Assembly (NCBI GenBank): GCA_001819145.1
Contig: MHLV01000016.1
Coordinates: 6,313-41,979 of the forward strand
Origin: Candidatus Nealsonbacteria bacterium RBG_13_36_15
GTDB taxonomy: Bacteria > Patescibacteriota > Minisyncoccia > Minisyncoccales > RBG-13-36-15
DNA length: 35,667 nucleotides
Direction: 5' to 3'
In this document: piece after piece, positions 22,542 through 30,637 of the stretch
Position numbering within the stretch: the stretch's first letter is position 1
Layout of the letters: each line of letters begins with the position of its first letter
Made by a program: the position numbers and the translations under genes
The notes under the pieces: model-generated
What the model saw: only the letters and a program-made list of their open reading frames with translations
Told to the model about the DNA's origin: nothing
Databases searched by the model: none

Positions 22542-24623
22542 TTATGGTGGCAATATCGGGAAGCCCCAGCCCTGGAAGTAAGGAGTAACATCTACTCCCG
22601 CATTTGCACTTAACAAATGAGCAAAAAGCTCTACTTTTTCAAGATCAGTTGCCGGAGGAGAACCTACTGATGCATAATCTCTAAAGGTTTGCTTAAAGGG
22701 TTCCCAGCCAATATCTTCTTTTAATAAGTAGAGAAGTCCTGTATATACGTCATTGCTCATGTTCTGCCAATCGGTACGACCAGAATCTATCCAGGGTTGA
22801 GCATACCTTACGACAAAGTATTCATAAGGAAAGTCTCCGATAGGAATAAATCCTTGGGTAGGATGGCTGAACGTTGCCGTGGGATAAGTAGCAGAAAGAA
22901 TATCAGCTACATAAGTTAGTTTAAAATTTGCCCAATGTTCAGGATTTATAGGGCCATTTCCTGCGTAGTGCGAACCGTAAAAATCAAAAGCATGACTTAG
23001 TTCATGAACCTGTCCAAAGCCTAAATAATTATAATTATTCACTTGTTGAAGAGTATTCGGAACATAATTTGTATACCAAAGAGTTGGATTTCCCGCAATT
23101 AACTCGCCACCAGGATAAGATACAACCTCTTGTGTTACTACTTTATTGCCATCATATGGAATTTGTCCTGTAAGATCTTGAAGCGCTGAATAAGCAGCGT
23201 CAAGTTTTTGAAGCCAACCACTAGGATTCGTTAATATCGAACGGTGCTCTGGCAAAAAACACAATACTGTTTTTTGCCCTATGAAGGGGGGATCGAGCTT
23301 TTCAAGTGATATGTCATCAAAATAAACAGTTCCTGTGGTAAGCGACCAATTATAACCAATTCTAGCAGCAACTTTTACACTACTAGAGGCAATAGAACAG
23401 AAAAATAAACTTTCTTCTGTCCAATTTTGCGTTCCCCAAATTCCTGGCGAACGGTTAAGTGATAAATGAACAGAGAGATTAGCTCCCGTGCTGAAACCAT
23501 TTGGGGGATCAGCTAAAGTAACGTTTTCGGCTTTTATCCAGCCCTTAAACAAATAAGAGCTATAAGGGTCTACCGAAACATTTTGTAGCCACGCAGCATC
23601 GTTGGGCTGCGATGAAGTAATTTTAGCTGCTCCCATTCCACTTTTTACAGTAGATCCGTCTGAAATCCAATTCCAGGTGGATCGTGTAACGCTCCAGTAG
23701 TCTTTTTGCCAACTAGTAGGCATATTTCCCGAGCCATTCTCAAAACCAGGATTTAATAAAAGCGAAGTAATTCCTCCTGTTACCGTTAAATTATAAATTG
23801 TTTCTTTGCTGCCTACGGTAATAGTAATTGGATAAGTTCCTGTGGGCGTAGTTGAAGAAGTGGTAATGGTCATTATTGAAGAGCAAGAGGGAATGCAACT
23901 TGAAGGATTAAAAGATGCAGAAGTTGAAGCAGGAAGATTAGAGGCAGAAAAAGTAACAGACTGAGGGATGCCCGAGCTAAGTGTAGCATTGACAGCAGTA
24001 GAGATTGTTCCTCCTTGAGTTGTTGAACCAGAAGCAGGATTAACTGAAAGATTAAAATTAAAAGAAGAAACAATGCAGCTTTCATCTCCCTGGCATTGTT
24101 GACCAGAAGGGCAACCACAAGCGCTGCATTTATTAATTAAGCTTCCGTTATTACAATATTTTGGCTTGGTGGTTGAACATTGGCTATAAGAAGTACCATC
24201 TGCGCATTCTCTCTGAATACATTTTCCATCTTGACAAATATTATTCGAAGGACAGTTAATTATCGAACTCCATTCTGAGCAATTATCTTCATCATAATTT
24301 CCGCAGGTTTGATAACCATTATTAGAACATTTTTTTAGGCCCGTTTGAGAACATTCACTTTGGCAGGGAACTTCGGGTTCGTGAACTTCAGATGGTTCCT
24401 TTTCTGGAATAATTTTTTCTTCCTCGGTCAACTCCCCCTCAGATGTTTCCGGTGGAGGAGTAGATGTTTTTTCTCCAACTGGTTTTTCTATAATTTCGGG
24501 CATTTTCGGCATTTTCTTTTCAAGATAATAATATAGCCCCCCGGATATTAAACTAACAATAACTATAGTAAAAATTATACCAAATAGAACTTGTCCTCGG
24601 TTATAAAATTTAAAATTCTCCAT
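22542..24623 (-). CDS. Surface-anchored metalloprotease, M60-like, with Cys-rich, Ig-like and carbohydrate-binding-like modules
   Basis: A 693-aa membrane-anchored exoprotein. A single N-terminal membrane helix (about 11-33, RGQVLFGIIFTIVIVSLISG) is followed by a Pro/Glu-rich stalk (about 38-85). A Cys-rich region with 16 Cys (87-183) includes the CSTTKPKYCNNG and CGCPSGQQCQ motifs known from archaeal and CPR surface proteins. An Ig-like region (about 190-285) and a jelly-roll/CBM-like module (about 290-445, NPGFENGS to VYFDDISLE) follow. The catalytic part has the zinc motif HELSH (H540, E541, H544) and a likely third ligand E562 in NPEHWANFKLTYV. It ends with SANAGVDVTPYFQGWGFP, the C-terminal M60 (enhancin/mucinase) pattern. 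M60 enzymes cut glycosylated proteins such as mucins; the substrate here is unknown. The gene has its own promoter and terminator, and the promoter duplicates that of uvrC. Confidence 0.72.
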   Translation of the reverse strand: MENFKFYNRGQVLFGIIFTIVIVSLISGGLYYYLEKKMPKMPEIIEKPVGEKTSTPPPETSEGELTEEEKIIPEKEPSEVHEPEVPCQSECSQTGLKKCSNNGYQTCGNYDEDNCSEWSSIINCPSNNICQDGKCIQRECADGTSYSQCSTTKPKYCNNGSLINKCSACGCPSGQQCQGDESCIVSSFNFNLSVNPASGSTTQGGTISTAVNATLSSGIPQSVTFSASNLPASTSASFNPSSCIPSCSSIMTITTSSTTPTGTYPITITVGSKETIYNLTVTGGITSLLLNPGFENGSGNMPTSWQKDYWSVTRSTWNWISDGSTVKSGMGAAKITSSQPNDAAWLQNVSVDPYSSYLFKGWIKAENVTLADPPNGFSTGANLSVHLSLNRSPGIWGTQNWTEESLFFCSIASSSVKVAARIGYNWSLTTGTVYFDDISLEKLDPPFIGQKTVLCFLPEHRSILTNPSGWLQKLDAAYSALQDLTGQIPYDGNKVVTQEVVSYPGGELIAGNPTLWYTNYVPNTLQQVNNYNYLGFGQVHELSHAFDFYGSHYAGNGPINPEHWANFKLTYVADILSATYPTATFSHPTQGFIPIGDFPYEYFVVRYAQPWIDSGRTDWQNMSNDVYTGLLYLLKEDIGWEPFKQTFRDYASVGSPPATDLEKVELFAHLLSANAGVDVTPYFQGWGFPILPP

Positions 24624-24662
24624 AACTCAATTATTTTAGAATATAATCCTTAATTTTTCAAT
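24616..24662. repeat. 47-bp direct repeat, copy 2 (protease promoter and start)
   Basis: Identical to 22438-22484. The two copies bracket the whole protease gene and its terminator. Outside the 47 bp the flanks differ on the upstream side and drift within a few codons on the coding side. Confidence 0.97.
24633..24661 (-). promoter_or_regulatory. Promoter of the M60-like protease gene
   Basis: Minus-strand -35 TTGAAA (24656-24661), 17-bp spacer, -10 TAAAAT (24633-24638), and ATG 9 nt after the -10. It is the exact duplicate of the uvrC promoter. Confidence 0.65.
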
Positions 24663-24703
24663 CTTATAAGAATATTTGAATCTTAAGGCTGGGGAAAACT
24701 AAA

Positions 24704-24732
24704 TTGTTTTTCAGCATTAATTTTAGTAGAAT
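24704..24732 (+). promoter_or_regulatory. Promoter of the membrane protein gene at 24742
   Basis: Weak -35 TTGTTT (24704-24709), 17-bp spacer and good -10 TAGAAT (24727-24732). The ATG follows after 9 nt, again with almost no leader. It is divergent from the protease promoter across a 118-bp gap. Confidence 0.45.
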
Positions 24733-24741
24733 TATTGAAGC

Positions 24742-25503
24742 ATGGAAAATCAGCAATCTTCTCAATTGCCTTCTCAACCTAAAAACTCTTCTTTGCCGGG
24801 AATCGGTGATTTATTCAATAGAGCTTGGCAGATCTACAAAGAGAGATTTTGGGTTTTTGTCGGAATAATAGTTTTACCAACCCTTATTGTTTTCGGTATA
24901 GCTCTTTTTATAACTCTTCAGTTTATCTCGATATCAGAAACGGGGCAATCATTTTTCTCATCGACGGCCTTACTCTTTGGCGGACCCATTATTATTTTGG
25001 TGGCTATTATTGTTAACCTTTGGGCGTGGGTGGCTTTGCTTTATGCAATTAAAGAAAGTAAAGATAAAATTGGGATCAGAGAATCTTTTGCCAAGGGTTG
25101 GCATAAAATAATTTCTTATCTTTGGATTTCTATTTTAACTGGCGTTATAACCCTGGGCGGTTTTTTACTTCTTATTGTTCCTGGTATTATTTTTGCAGTT
25201 TGGTTTAGCCTAGCAAAATATGTTTTGGTTGTTGAAAATTTAACCGGAACGAAAGCTTTATTTCGTAGTAAACAATTAGTTTCTGGATGTTGGTGGGAAG
25301 TTCTTTGGCGATTTATTACTATTGGTATAATTGCAATTATCATTTCAATATTTATTGATTTTGTTGGCAGATTGATTGGCGTACCTAAAAATATTAATAT
25401 TTCTTCTCTAATTATTTCACTTTTCTTTTCTCCCTTTGCCACAGTCTATGCCTTTATCGTTTACGAGGACTTAAAGAAAATTAAAGAAGGGGTTGTTGTT
25501 TAA
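24742..25503 (+). CDS. Polytopic membrane protein of unknown function
   Basis: A 253-aa protein. A polar, Gln/Ser/Pro-rich N-terminus (about 1-20) is followed by LFNRAWQIYKERFWVFVGI, which opens a domain with about six hydrophobic segments (near 37-60, 75-100, 125-150, 150-165, 188-210 and 220-240). The conserved-looking stretch AVWFSLAKYVLVVENLTGTKALFRSKQLVSG resembles YciC/DUF975-like or glycerophosphodiester-phosphodiesterase membrane-domain families; I recall this resemblance and cannot test it. No catalytic motif is visible. It is a single-gene unit: its own promoter lies upstream and a strong GC-rich terminator (25535-25563) follows. It diverges from the surface protease gene, which may be coincidence. 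Confidence 0.7.
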   Translation: MENQQSSQLPSQPKNSSLPGIGDLFNRAWQIYKERFWVFVGIIVLPTLIVFGIALFITLQFISISETGQSFFSSTALLFGGPIIILVAIIVNLWAWVALLYAIKESKDKIGIRESFAKGWHKIISYLWISILTGVITLGGFLLLIVPGIIFAVWFSLAKYVLVVENLTGTKALFRSKQLVSGCWWEVLWRFITIGIIAIIISIFIDFVGRLIGVPKNINISSLIISLFFSPFATVYAFIVYEDLKKIKEGVVV

Positions 25504-25534
25504 TTAAAATACCGATTAAGGTACTTATAATATA

Positions 25535-25575
25535 AAGGCGGCGGGGCTTTGCCCCGCCGCCTTCTTGATTTTCTT
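25535..25575 (+). terminator. Strong GC-rich hairpin terminator after the membrane protein gene
   Basis: A perfect 13-bp stem, AAGGCGGCGGGGC (25535-25547) with GCCCCGCCGCCTT (25551-25563), encloses a TTT loop. An interrupted T tract follows, overlapping the uvrA -35. It is the most GC-rich stretch in this AT-rich window. Confidence 0.8.
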
Positions 25576-25593
25576 TTTAATTAAGAATATAAT
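25565..25593 (+). promoter_or_regulatory. uvrA promoter
   Basis: -35 TTGATT (25565-25570), 17-bp spacer and consensus -10 TATAAT (25588-25593). The ATG at 25606 lies 12 nt after the -10. The -35 starts directly behind the preceding terminator stem. Confidence 0.65.
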
Positions 25594-25605
25594 GTAAGAC
25601 TAAAT

Positions 25606-28458
25606 ATGGCCCAAGATTTTATAAAAATCAGGGGAGCTAAAGTTCACAACCTAAAAAACATTGATGTTGACATCCCCAAAAATAAATTGGTGGTTATTAC
25701 CGGAATTTCTGGTTCTGGAAAGAGCTCTTTAGCTTTTGATACCTTATACGCTGAAGGCCAAAGAAGATACGTTGAATCATTATCTGCCTACGCCAGACAA
25801 TTTTTAGGAGTAATGCGAAAACCAGACGCGGAAAAGATTGAAGGCATATCACCGGCGATTTCCATTGACCAAAGGAAAGCAGCCCATAATCCCAGATCTA
25901 CGGTTGGTACAATTACCGAAATTTATGACTATCTAAGGTTATTATTTGCCAGAATCGGGATTCCACATTGTCCAAAATGCAAAAAAGAAGTTTCACGCCA
26001 AACCATTGACCAAATAGTTGAACAAGTTCTGAAAATGCCAAAAAAAACTGAAGTTACCATTTTAGGACCAGTTGTTCGCAGTCGAAAAGGAGAACATCGC
26101 GGACTTTTAGAAGAAATTCAAAGAGCCGGCTTTATAAGAGCGCGAATTAATGGCATAATTTACCGGATTGAAGAATCTTTGGAGAAATCTTTAGATCTAA
26201 AGAAAAAACACAATATTGAAGTGGTAGTAGACAGGTTGATAATCGAAAGGGGATTAGATAAATCTCGTTTAGTTGATTCATTAGAAACGGCTTTAAAATT
26301 AGGCAAAGGAATTGTAATTGTAAACCAGAAATTTAGAAAACAGAGACCAAATGATTTGAATTTTAGTGAGCATTTTGCCTGTGAAGATTGCGGAATTTCT
26401 CTGCCGGAATTGGAACCTCGGCTTTTTTCGTTCAATTCTCCTTATGGTGCTTGTCTGGCCTGTCAGGGATTGGGAGAAAAATTAGAGGTGGATCCAAAAC
26501 TGGTTATTCCTAATCCCAATTTAACCGTAGCTGAAGGAGCCATTCAGCCCTGGATGAGAGCTTCCCATAAAGTCGGAAGGCAAAGCTATTTCTGGTGGCA
26601 ACTATCCAACTTATCAGAGAGGATTAATTTTTCTTTATCAGAGCCGGTTAAAAATTTACCTCAAAAAATTATTGAAATTATTCTGTATGGCGATGGAGAA
26701 TTTGAAGGGGTTATTCCTTCATTAGAAAGAAGATACCGAGAGACAGATTCGAATTATACAAGAGAGGAGATTGAGCAGTATATGATTGAAAAAAAGTGTA
26801 AGCTCTGTCAAGGAAAAAGATTAAAGCCTGAAGCCTTGGCAACGATAATAGCTAAAACGTCAATTGACCAAATGGTTGAGATGAGCATCGGAAAATTAGA
26901 AAAATTTTTTGGCGAGTTATTAAATCCTAGGCGTCGCACCTTAAAATCTAACGAGATGAAAATTGCCCCGCCTATTATTAAAGAAGTTATAAATAGATTG
27001 CAGTTTTTAATTGATGTCGGGCTTGATTATTTAACCTTGAACAGGAAAGCTTCCACTTTGGCTGGCGGCGAAGAACAAAGAATAAAGTTAGCTACTCAAA
27101 TTGGATCAAAACTGACCGGCGTCCTATATATTTTAGATGAACCCTCAGTCGGACTTCATCCCCGAGACCAGGAAAGATTAATTGAGACATTAAAAAAACT
27201 TAAAGAGATAGGCAATACTGTTGTAGTTGTTGAACATGATCCCCAAACAATAAGGGCGGCCGACTGGATAATTGATATTGGGCCAGGGGCTGGGAAACAC
27301 GGCGGAAGGGTTATTTTTAAGGGAACACCCAGAGAATTAATGAAAGCTAAAACCTTAACCGGAGAATATATGTCTGGCAGGAAAAAGGTGGAAATAGAGT
27401 CTAGGGGTTCGTATCTCGTATCTAAGGATAAAAAAAAGACTAACTACCAAATACCTGATACAAAATACTTGGTTATTAAAGAAGCTGCCGAACATAACTT
27501 AAAGAATATTGATGCGAATATTCCCCTTGGCAAATTTGTTTGTATTACTGGTGTTTCAGGATCAGGCAAAAGTTCTTTGATGAATGATGTTTTGGCTAAG
27601 TCTTTATTGAAAAAATTTTATAAGACCAAAGAAGATTCGGGAAAACACAAAGAGATTTTAGGAGCCGAAAATTTAAATAAAGTAGTTTTAGTTGATCAGT
27701 CACCGATTGGCCGTACTCCCAGATCAAATCCCGCAACTTATACAGGAGCCTTCTCTTTTATCAGAGATCTTTTTTCAAAAACAAGAGAGGCTAAAATTAG
27801 GGGATACCAGCCCGGTCGTTTTAGTTTTAATGTTAAAGGAGGAAGGTGTGAGGTTTGCGAAGGGCAGGGTCAAATCAAAATTGAAATGTTTTTTCTGCCA
27901 GATGTTTATGTTGAATGTCAAGAGTGTAGGGGGAGAAGATTCAACAAAGAAACCTTGTCTATTGAATATAAAGGAAAAAATATTTCTGATGTTTTATCAA
28001 TGACCGTTGAAGAAGCCTTAGGTTTTTTTAAATTAATACCCGGTCTTTTTCAAAAACTTAAAACTTTAAATAGAGTTGGTTTAGGCTATATTCAGTTGGG
28101 CCAGCCCGCCACCTCGCTTTCTGGCGGAGAAGCCCAAAGGATAAAATTATCTACTGAACTTTCCAGGAAGGCAACTGGAAAAACTTTATATATTTTAGAT
28201 GAACCAACCACCGGTCTGCATCCAGATGATATTAAGAAATTAGTATGGGTTTTGAGAAGTTTAGTTGATATGGGTAATACCGTTTTAATAATTGAACATA
28301 ATTTAGATGTTATTAAGAACTCAGACTGGATAATTGATTTAGGACCAGAGGGGGGAGAGAGAGGAGGGTACATTATAGCCGAAGGAACTCCTTTTGAGAT
28401 TACAACAAATAAAAAAAGCCATACCGGAAAATACTTGAAGACGGCACTAAGTAATTGA
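25606..28458 (+). CDS. uvrA: Excinuclease ABC subunit A
   Basis: Damage-sensing ABC ATPase of nucleotide excision repair, 950 aa, near the normal length. The first nucleotide-binding domain has Walker A GISGSGKSS (33-41), and its signature and Walker B lie in TLAGGEEQRIKLATQ and YILDEPSVGLHPRD. The second domain has GVSGSGKSS near residue 649, then SLSGGEAQRIKLS and YILDEPTTGLHPDD. Zinc modules are visible as CPKC, the pair CEDC/CLAC, CKLC, and CEVC with CQEC. The linker between the two halves (about 602-621) is encoded by a palindrome-like repeat. The promoter is immediately upstream, and no Shine-Dalgarno is seen. With the short UvrC it supplies two of three UvrABC parts; uvrB is not in the window. 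Confidence 0.98.
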   Translation: MAQDFIKIRGAKVHNLKNIDVDIPKNKLVVITGISGSGKSSLAFDTLYAEGQRRYVESLSAYARQFLGVMRKPDAEKIEGISPAISIDQRKAAHNPRSTVGTITEIYDYLRLLFARIGIPHCPKCKKEVSRQTIDQIVEQVLKMPKKTEVTILGPVVRSRKGEHRGLLEEIQRAGFIRARINGIIYRIEESLEKSLDLKKKHNIEVVVDRLIIERGLDKSRLVDSLETALKLGKGIVIVNQKFRKQRPNDLNFSEHFACEDCGISLPELEPRLFSFNSPYGACLACQGLGEKLEVDPKLVIPNPNLTVAEGAIQPWMRASHKVGRQSYFWWQLSNLSERINFSLSEPVKNLPQKIIEIILYGDGEFEGVIPSLERRYRETDSNYTREEIEQYMIEKKCKLCQGKRLKPEALATIIAKTSIDQMVEMSIGKLEKFFGELLNPRRRTLKSNEMKIAPPIIKEVINRLQFLIDVGLDYLTLNRKASTLAGGEEQRIKLATQIGSKLTGVLYILDEPSVGLHPRDQERLIETLKKLKEIGNTVVVVEHDPQTIRAADWIIDIGPGAGKHGGRVIFKGTPRELMKAKTLTGEYMSGRKKVEIESRGSYLVSKDKKKTNYQIPDTKYLVIKEAAEHNLKNIDANIPLGKFVCITGVSGSGKSSLMNDVLAKSLLKKFYKTKEDSGKHKEILGAENLNKVVLVDQSPIGRTPRSNPATYTGAFSFIRDLFSKTREAKIRGYQPGRFSFNVKGGRCEVCEGQGQIKIEMFFLPDVYVECQECRGRRFNKETLSIEYKGKNISDVLSMTVEEALGFFKLIPGLFQKLKTLNRVGLGYIQLGQPATSLSGGEAQRIKLSTELSRKATGKTLYILDEPTTGLHPDDIKKLVWVLRSLVDMGNTVLIIEHNLDVIKNSDWIIDLGPEGGERGGYIIAEGTPFEITTNKKSHTGKYLKTALSN
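27411..27468. repeat. Inverted repeat inside uvrA coding sequence
   Basis: GTATCTCGTATC (27411-27422) and GATACAAAATAC (27457-27468) are inverted copies matching at 10 of 12 bases, separated by 34 bases. They encode the non-conserved linker between the two UvrA halves, in frame. This may be a repeat element absorbed into the gene. Confidence 0.4.
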
Positions 28459-28465
28459 CAAAATC

Positions 28466-28494
28466 TTGACAGATTTTTAAAAGTGATTTAAGAT
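28466..28494 (+). promoter_or_regulatory. groES-groEL promoter with long leader
   Basis: TTGACA (28466-28471), 17-bp spacer and TAAGAT (28489-28494), the same hexamers and spacing as the rpoB promoter. The leader of about 120 nt has no CIRCE palindrome. It holds two CGGTTA words (28544 and 28551) and an inverted TAACCG (28593-28598) that could form a weak stem. A 7-bp AT-rich inverted repeat (28460-28466/28471-28477) overlaps the -35 and may be a weak terminator for uvrA. Confidence 0.65.
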
Positions 28495-28616
28495 TATAGA
28501 GTAAATTATTATCAACCTAAGCCGTATTTATTAAAATATCCAGCGGTTAGCGGTTATCGGTCCACAAAAAAATTATGAACATTGTTTACTGTTAACCGTT
28601 TTCTGTTTATTGACTT

Positions 28617-28907
28617 ATGAAAATAAAACCATTATCAGATCACATTCTTATTGAGCCAACGAAACAAAAAGATAAAACAGAGGCTGGAATTTTGCTTCCC
28701 GAAACAGCGGAGAAAGAAAGGCCGGAGCAAGGAAAGGTAATTGCTGTGGGTCCGGGAAGGAAAACCGTTTCTGGCAAGATCGTTCCCCTTCATGTTAAGG
28801 AAGGCGATACTGTTTTATTTACAAAATATGGTCCCAACGAAATAAAAATTAATAATAAAGAATATTTAATTGCTAAAGAGGAGGATATTTTAGCAATTTT
28901 AGAATAA
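28617..28907 (+). CDS. groES: Co-chaperonin GroES
   Basis: The 96-aa lid of the GroEL chamber. The family start KIKPLSDHILIEP, the mobile-loop region (KTEAGILLPETAEKERPEQG), the GKVIAVGPG turn, GDTVLFTKYGPNEI and the closing YLIAKEEDILAIL are all present. Length is typical. No Shine-Dalgarno precedes the ATG. groEL begins 2 bases after the stop, so the pair is one operon, read from the promoter at 28466-28494. Confidence 0.97.
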   Translation: MKIKPLSDHILIEPTKQKDKTEAGILLPETAEKERPEQGKVIAVGPGRKTVSGKIVPLHVKEGDTVLFTKYGPNEIKINNKEYLIAKEEDILAILE

Positions 28908-28909
28908 CC

Positions 28910-30532
28910 ATGGCAAAACAAATTAAATATCAGGAAACAGCCAGAAGAAAACTAAAATTAGGGGTGGATAAACTGGCCGATGCTGTAAAAGTTACCTTGG
29001 GCCCAAAGGGCCGTAATGCAGTTTTAGACAAAGGGTTTGGGTCTCCGACAATTACCAACGATGGAGTGACAATTGCCAAAGAGATTGAATTGGAAGATAA
29101 AATTGAGAATTTGGGAGCTGAGATTATTAAAGAAGTGGCTTCCAAAACTAATGATGTGGCCGGCGATGGCACAACTACAGCCGTTATCTTGGGCCAAGCT
29201 TTAATTACAGAGGGATTAAAGAATGTTACTGCCGGAGCTAATCCTCTAGCAATTAAAAAGGGGATTGAGAAGGGAGTAGAAAAAATTATTGAGAGTTTAA
29301 AGAATATGGCAAGTCCGGTTGCAAAAAGAAGCGAGATGGCCCAAGTTGCAACAATTTCAGCTGAAGATGCAGAGCTCGGTAATTTAATTGCCGAAGTATT
29401 TGACGAATTAGGAAAAGAAGGGGTAATTACAGTTGAAGAATCTCAGACATTCGGTCTTCAAAAAGAAATTGTCAAAGGGCTTCAGTTTGACCGGGGTTAT
29501 GTTTCTCCTTATATGATTACCAATGCTGAAAAAATGGAAGCTGAATACGATGATCCATATATTCTAATTGCTGATAAAAAAATCTCAGCTATTACAGAGA
29601 TTCTGCCGCTGTTAGAAAAACTTGCCCAGGCCGGGAAAAAAGAATTAGTTATTATCGCAGAAGATATTGAAGGAGAAGCTTTGCCTACCTTAGTGTTAAA
29701 TAAACTTCGGGGAGTTTTTAATACCTTAGCCGTTAAAGCTCCCGGCTTTGGCGACAGGAAAAAGGAGCAGCTGCAAGATATTGCCGTGGTAACCGGCGGC
29801 CAGGTAATTTCAGAAGAAGCTGGTTTAAAATTAGAAAATGTTGAAATTAGAATGTTGGGCAGGGCTAGAAAGGTTATTTCAACAAAAGAAAACACAACCA
29901 TTGTGGAGGGTAAAGGAGAAAAAAAAGATATTGAAGCCAGAACTTCCCAGATTAAAAAAGAAATTCAAGCTTCTACCAGCGAATTTGATAAAGAAAAGTT
30001 GCAAGAAAGATTAGCTAAGCTATCTGGAGGAGTGGCTGTAATTAAGGTGGGGGCCGCTACCGAAGTTGAACAAAAAGCCCGTCAGCATAAAGCAGAGGAC
30101 GCTTTGTCTGCGACCAGAGCAGCCATTGAAGAAGGTATAGTTCCTGGAGGCGGCGTCGCTTTGCTAAGAACAATTAAAAGCTTAGATAAACTTGATTTAA
30201 AAAGCGATGAAAAAACAGGAATTAATATTTTAAAAAGAGCGTTAGAGGAACCAATTCGAATTATTGCTCAAAATGCCGGGATGGATGGCGCAGTGGTAGC
30301 CGAAGAAGTGAAAAAACACGAAGGAAATTTTGGTTTTAACGCTGAAACTGGAAAGTATCAGGATTTAATGGAAGAAGGCATTGTTGATCCAGTCAAAGTT
30401 GTCAGATCAGCCCTTCAAAATGCAGCCTCAGCAGCGAGCATGCTTTTAACTACAGAAGTAGTAGTTGCTGAAAAACCAGAAAAAGAAAAAGGAACTTCAG
30501 CTGGTATGCCTTCAATGTCCGAAGGATATTAA
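28910..30532 (+). CDS. groEL: Chaperonin GroEL
   Basis: The 540-aa subunit of the ATP-driven folding chamber. It begins MAKQIKYQETARRKL and has the nucleotide-binding sequences VTLGPKGRNAVLDK and NDVAGDGTTTAVIL. The apical-domain sequence KKELVIIAEDIEGEALPTL, the ring-interface stretch GGVAVIKVGAATEVE and the C-terminal EEGIVPGGGVALL are also present. The tail ends SAGMPSMSEGY, so the Gly-Gly-Met repeats of many GroELs are replaced by a short, more polar end. A strong terminator follows within 60 bp. No heat-shock operator (CIRCE) is visible upstream. Confidence 0.98.
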   Translation: MAKQIKYQETARRKLKLGVDKLADAVKVTLGPKGRNAVLDKGFGSPTITNDGVTIAKEIELEDKIENLGAEIIKEVASKTNDVAGDGTTTAVILGQALITEGLKNVTAGANPLAIKKGIEKGVEKIIESLKNMASPVAKRSEMAQVATISAEDAELGNLIAEVFDELGKEGVITVEESQTFGLQKEIVKGLQFDRGYVSPYMITNAEKMEAEYDDPYILIADKKISAITEILPLLEKLAQAGKKELVIIAEDIEGEALPTLVLNKLRGVFNTLAVKAPGFGDRKKEQLQDIAVVTGGQVISEEAGLKLENVEIRMLGRARKVISTKENTTIVEGKGEKKDIEARTSQIKKEIQASTSEFDKEKLQERLAKLSGGVAVIKVGAATEVEQKARQHKAEDALSATRAAIEEGIVPGGGVALLRTIKSLDKLDLKSDEKTGINILKRALEEPIRIIAQNAGMDGAVVAEEVKKHEGNFGFNAETGKYQDLMEEGIVDPVKVVRSALQNAASAASMLLTTEVVVAEKPEKEKGTSAGMPSMSEGY

Positions 30533-30560
30533 GTTTAATAACTATTTGTGTTGATTGTTT

Positions 30561-30596
30561 GCCCCGCTGCGTCAAACGCGGCGGGCTTTTTGTTTT
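30561..30596 (+). terminator. groEL terminator
   Basis: Left arm GCCCCGCTGCGT (30561-30572) pairs with ACGCGGCGGGC (30576-30586) around a CAA loop, with one bulged C and one G-U pair. TTTTTGTTTT follows. Confidence 0.88.
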
Positions 30597-30624
30597 GAGG
30601 CTTTTTTGCTTTTTTATTTTAGGG

Positions 30625-30630
30625 TATAAT
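30625..30630 (+). promoter_or_regulatory. -10 box of the histidine kinase gene (leaderless)
   Basis: Consensus TATAAT (30625-30630) lies 7 nt before the ATG at 30638. No good -35 is found (TTTTTT at 17 bp). Transcription of the kinase-pilus block may start here. Confidence 0.5.
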
Positions 30631-30637
30631 ATAACCA

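Noticed and set aside
28575..28595. Six-codon ATG frame in the groES leader as a regulatory uORF.
   Set aside because: Very short, no Shine-Dalgarno, and such frames are expected by chance in AT-rich leaders.
28495..28616. CIRCE or other heat-shock operator upstream of groES.
   Set aside because: No TTAGCACTC-N9-GAGTGCTAA or close variant; only weak CGGTTA/TAACCG pairing is seen.
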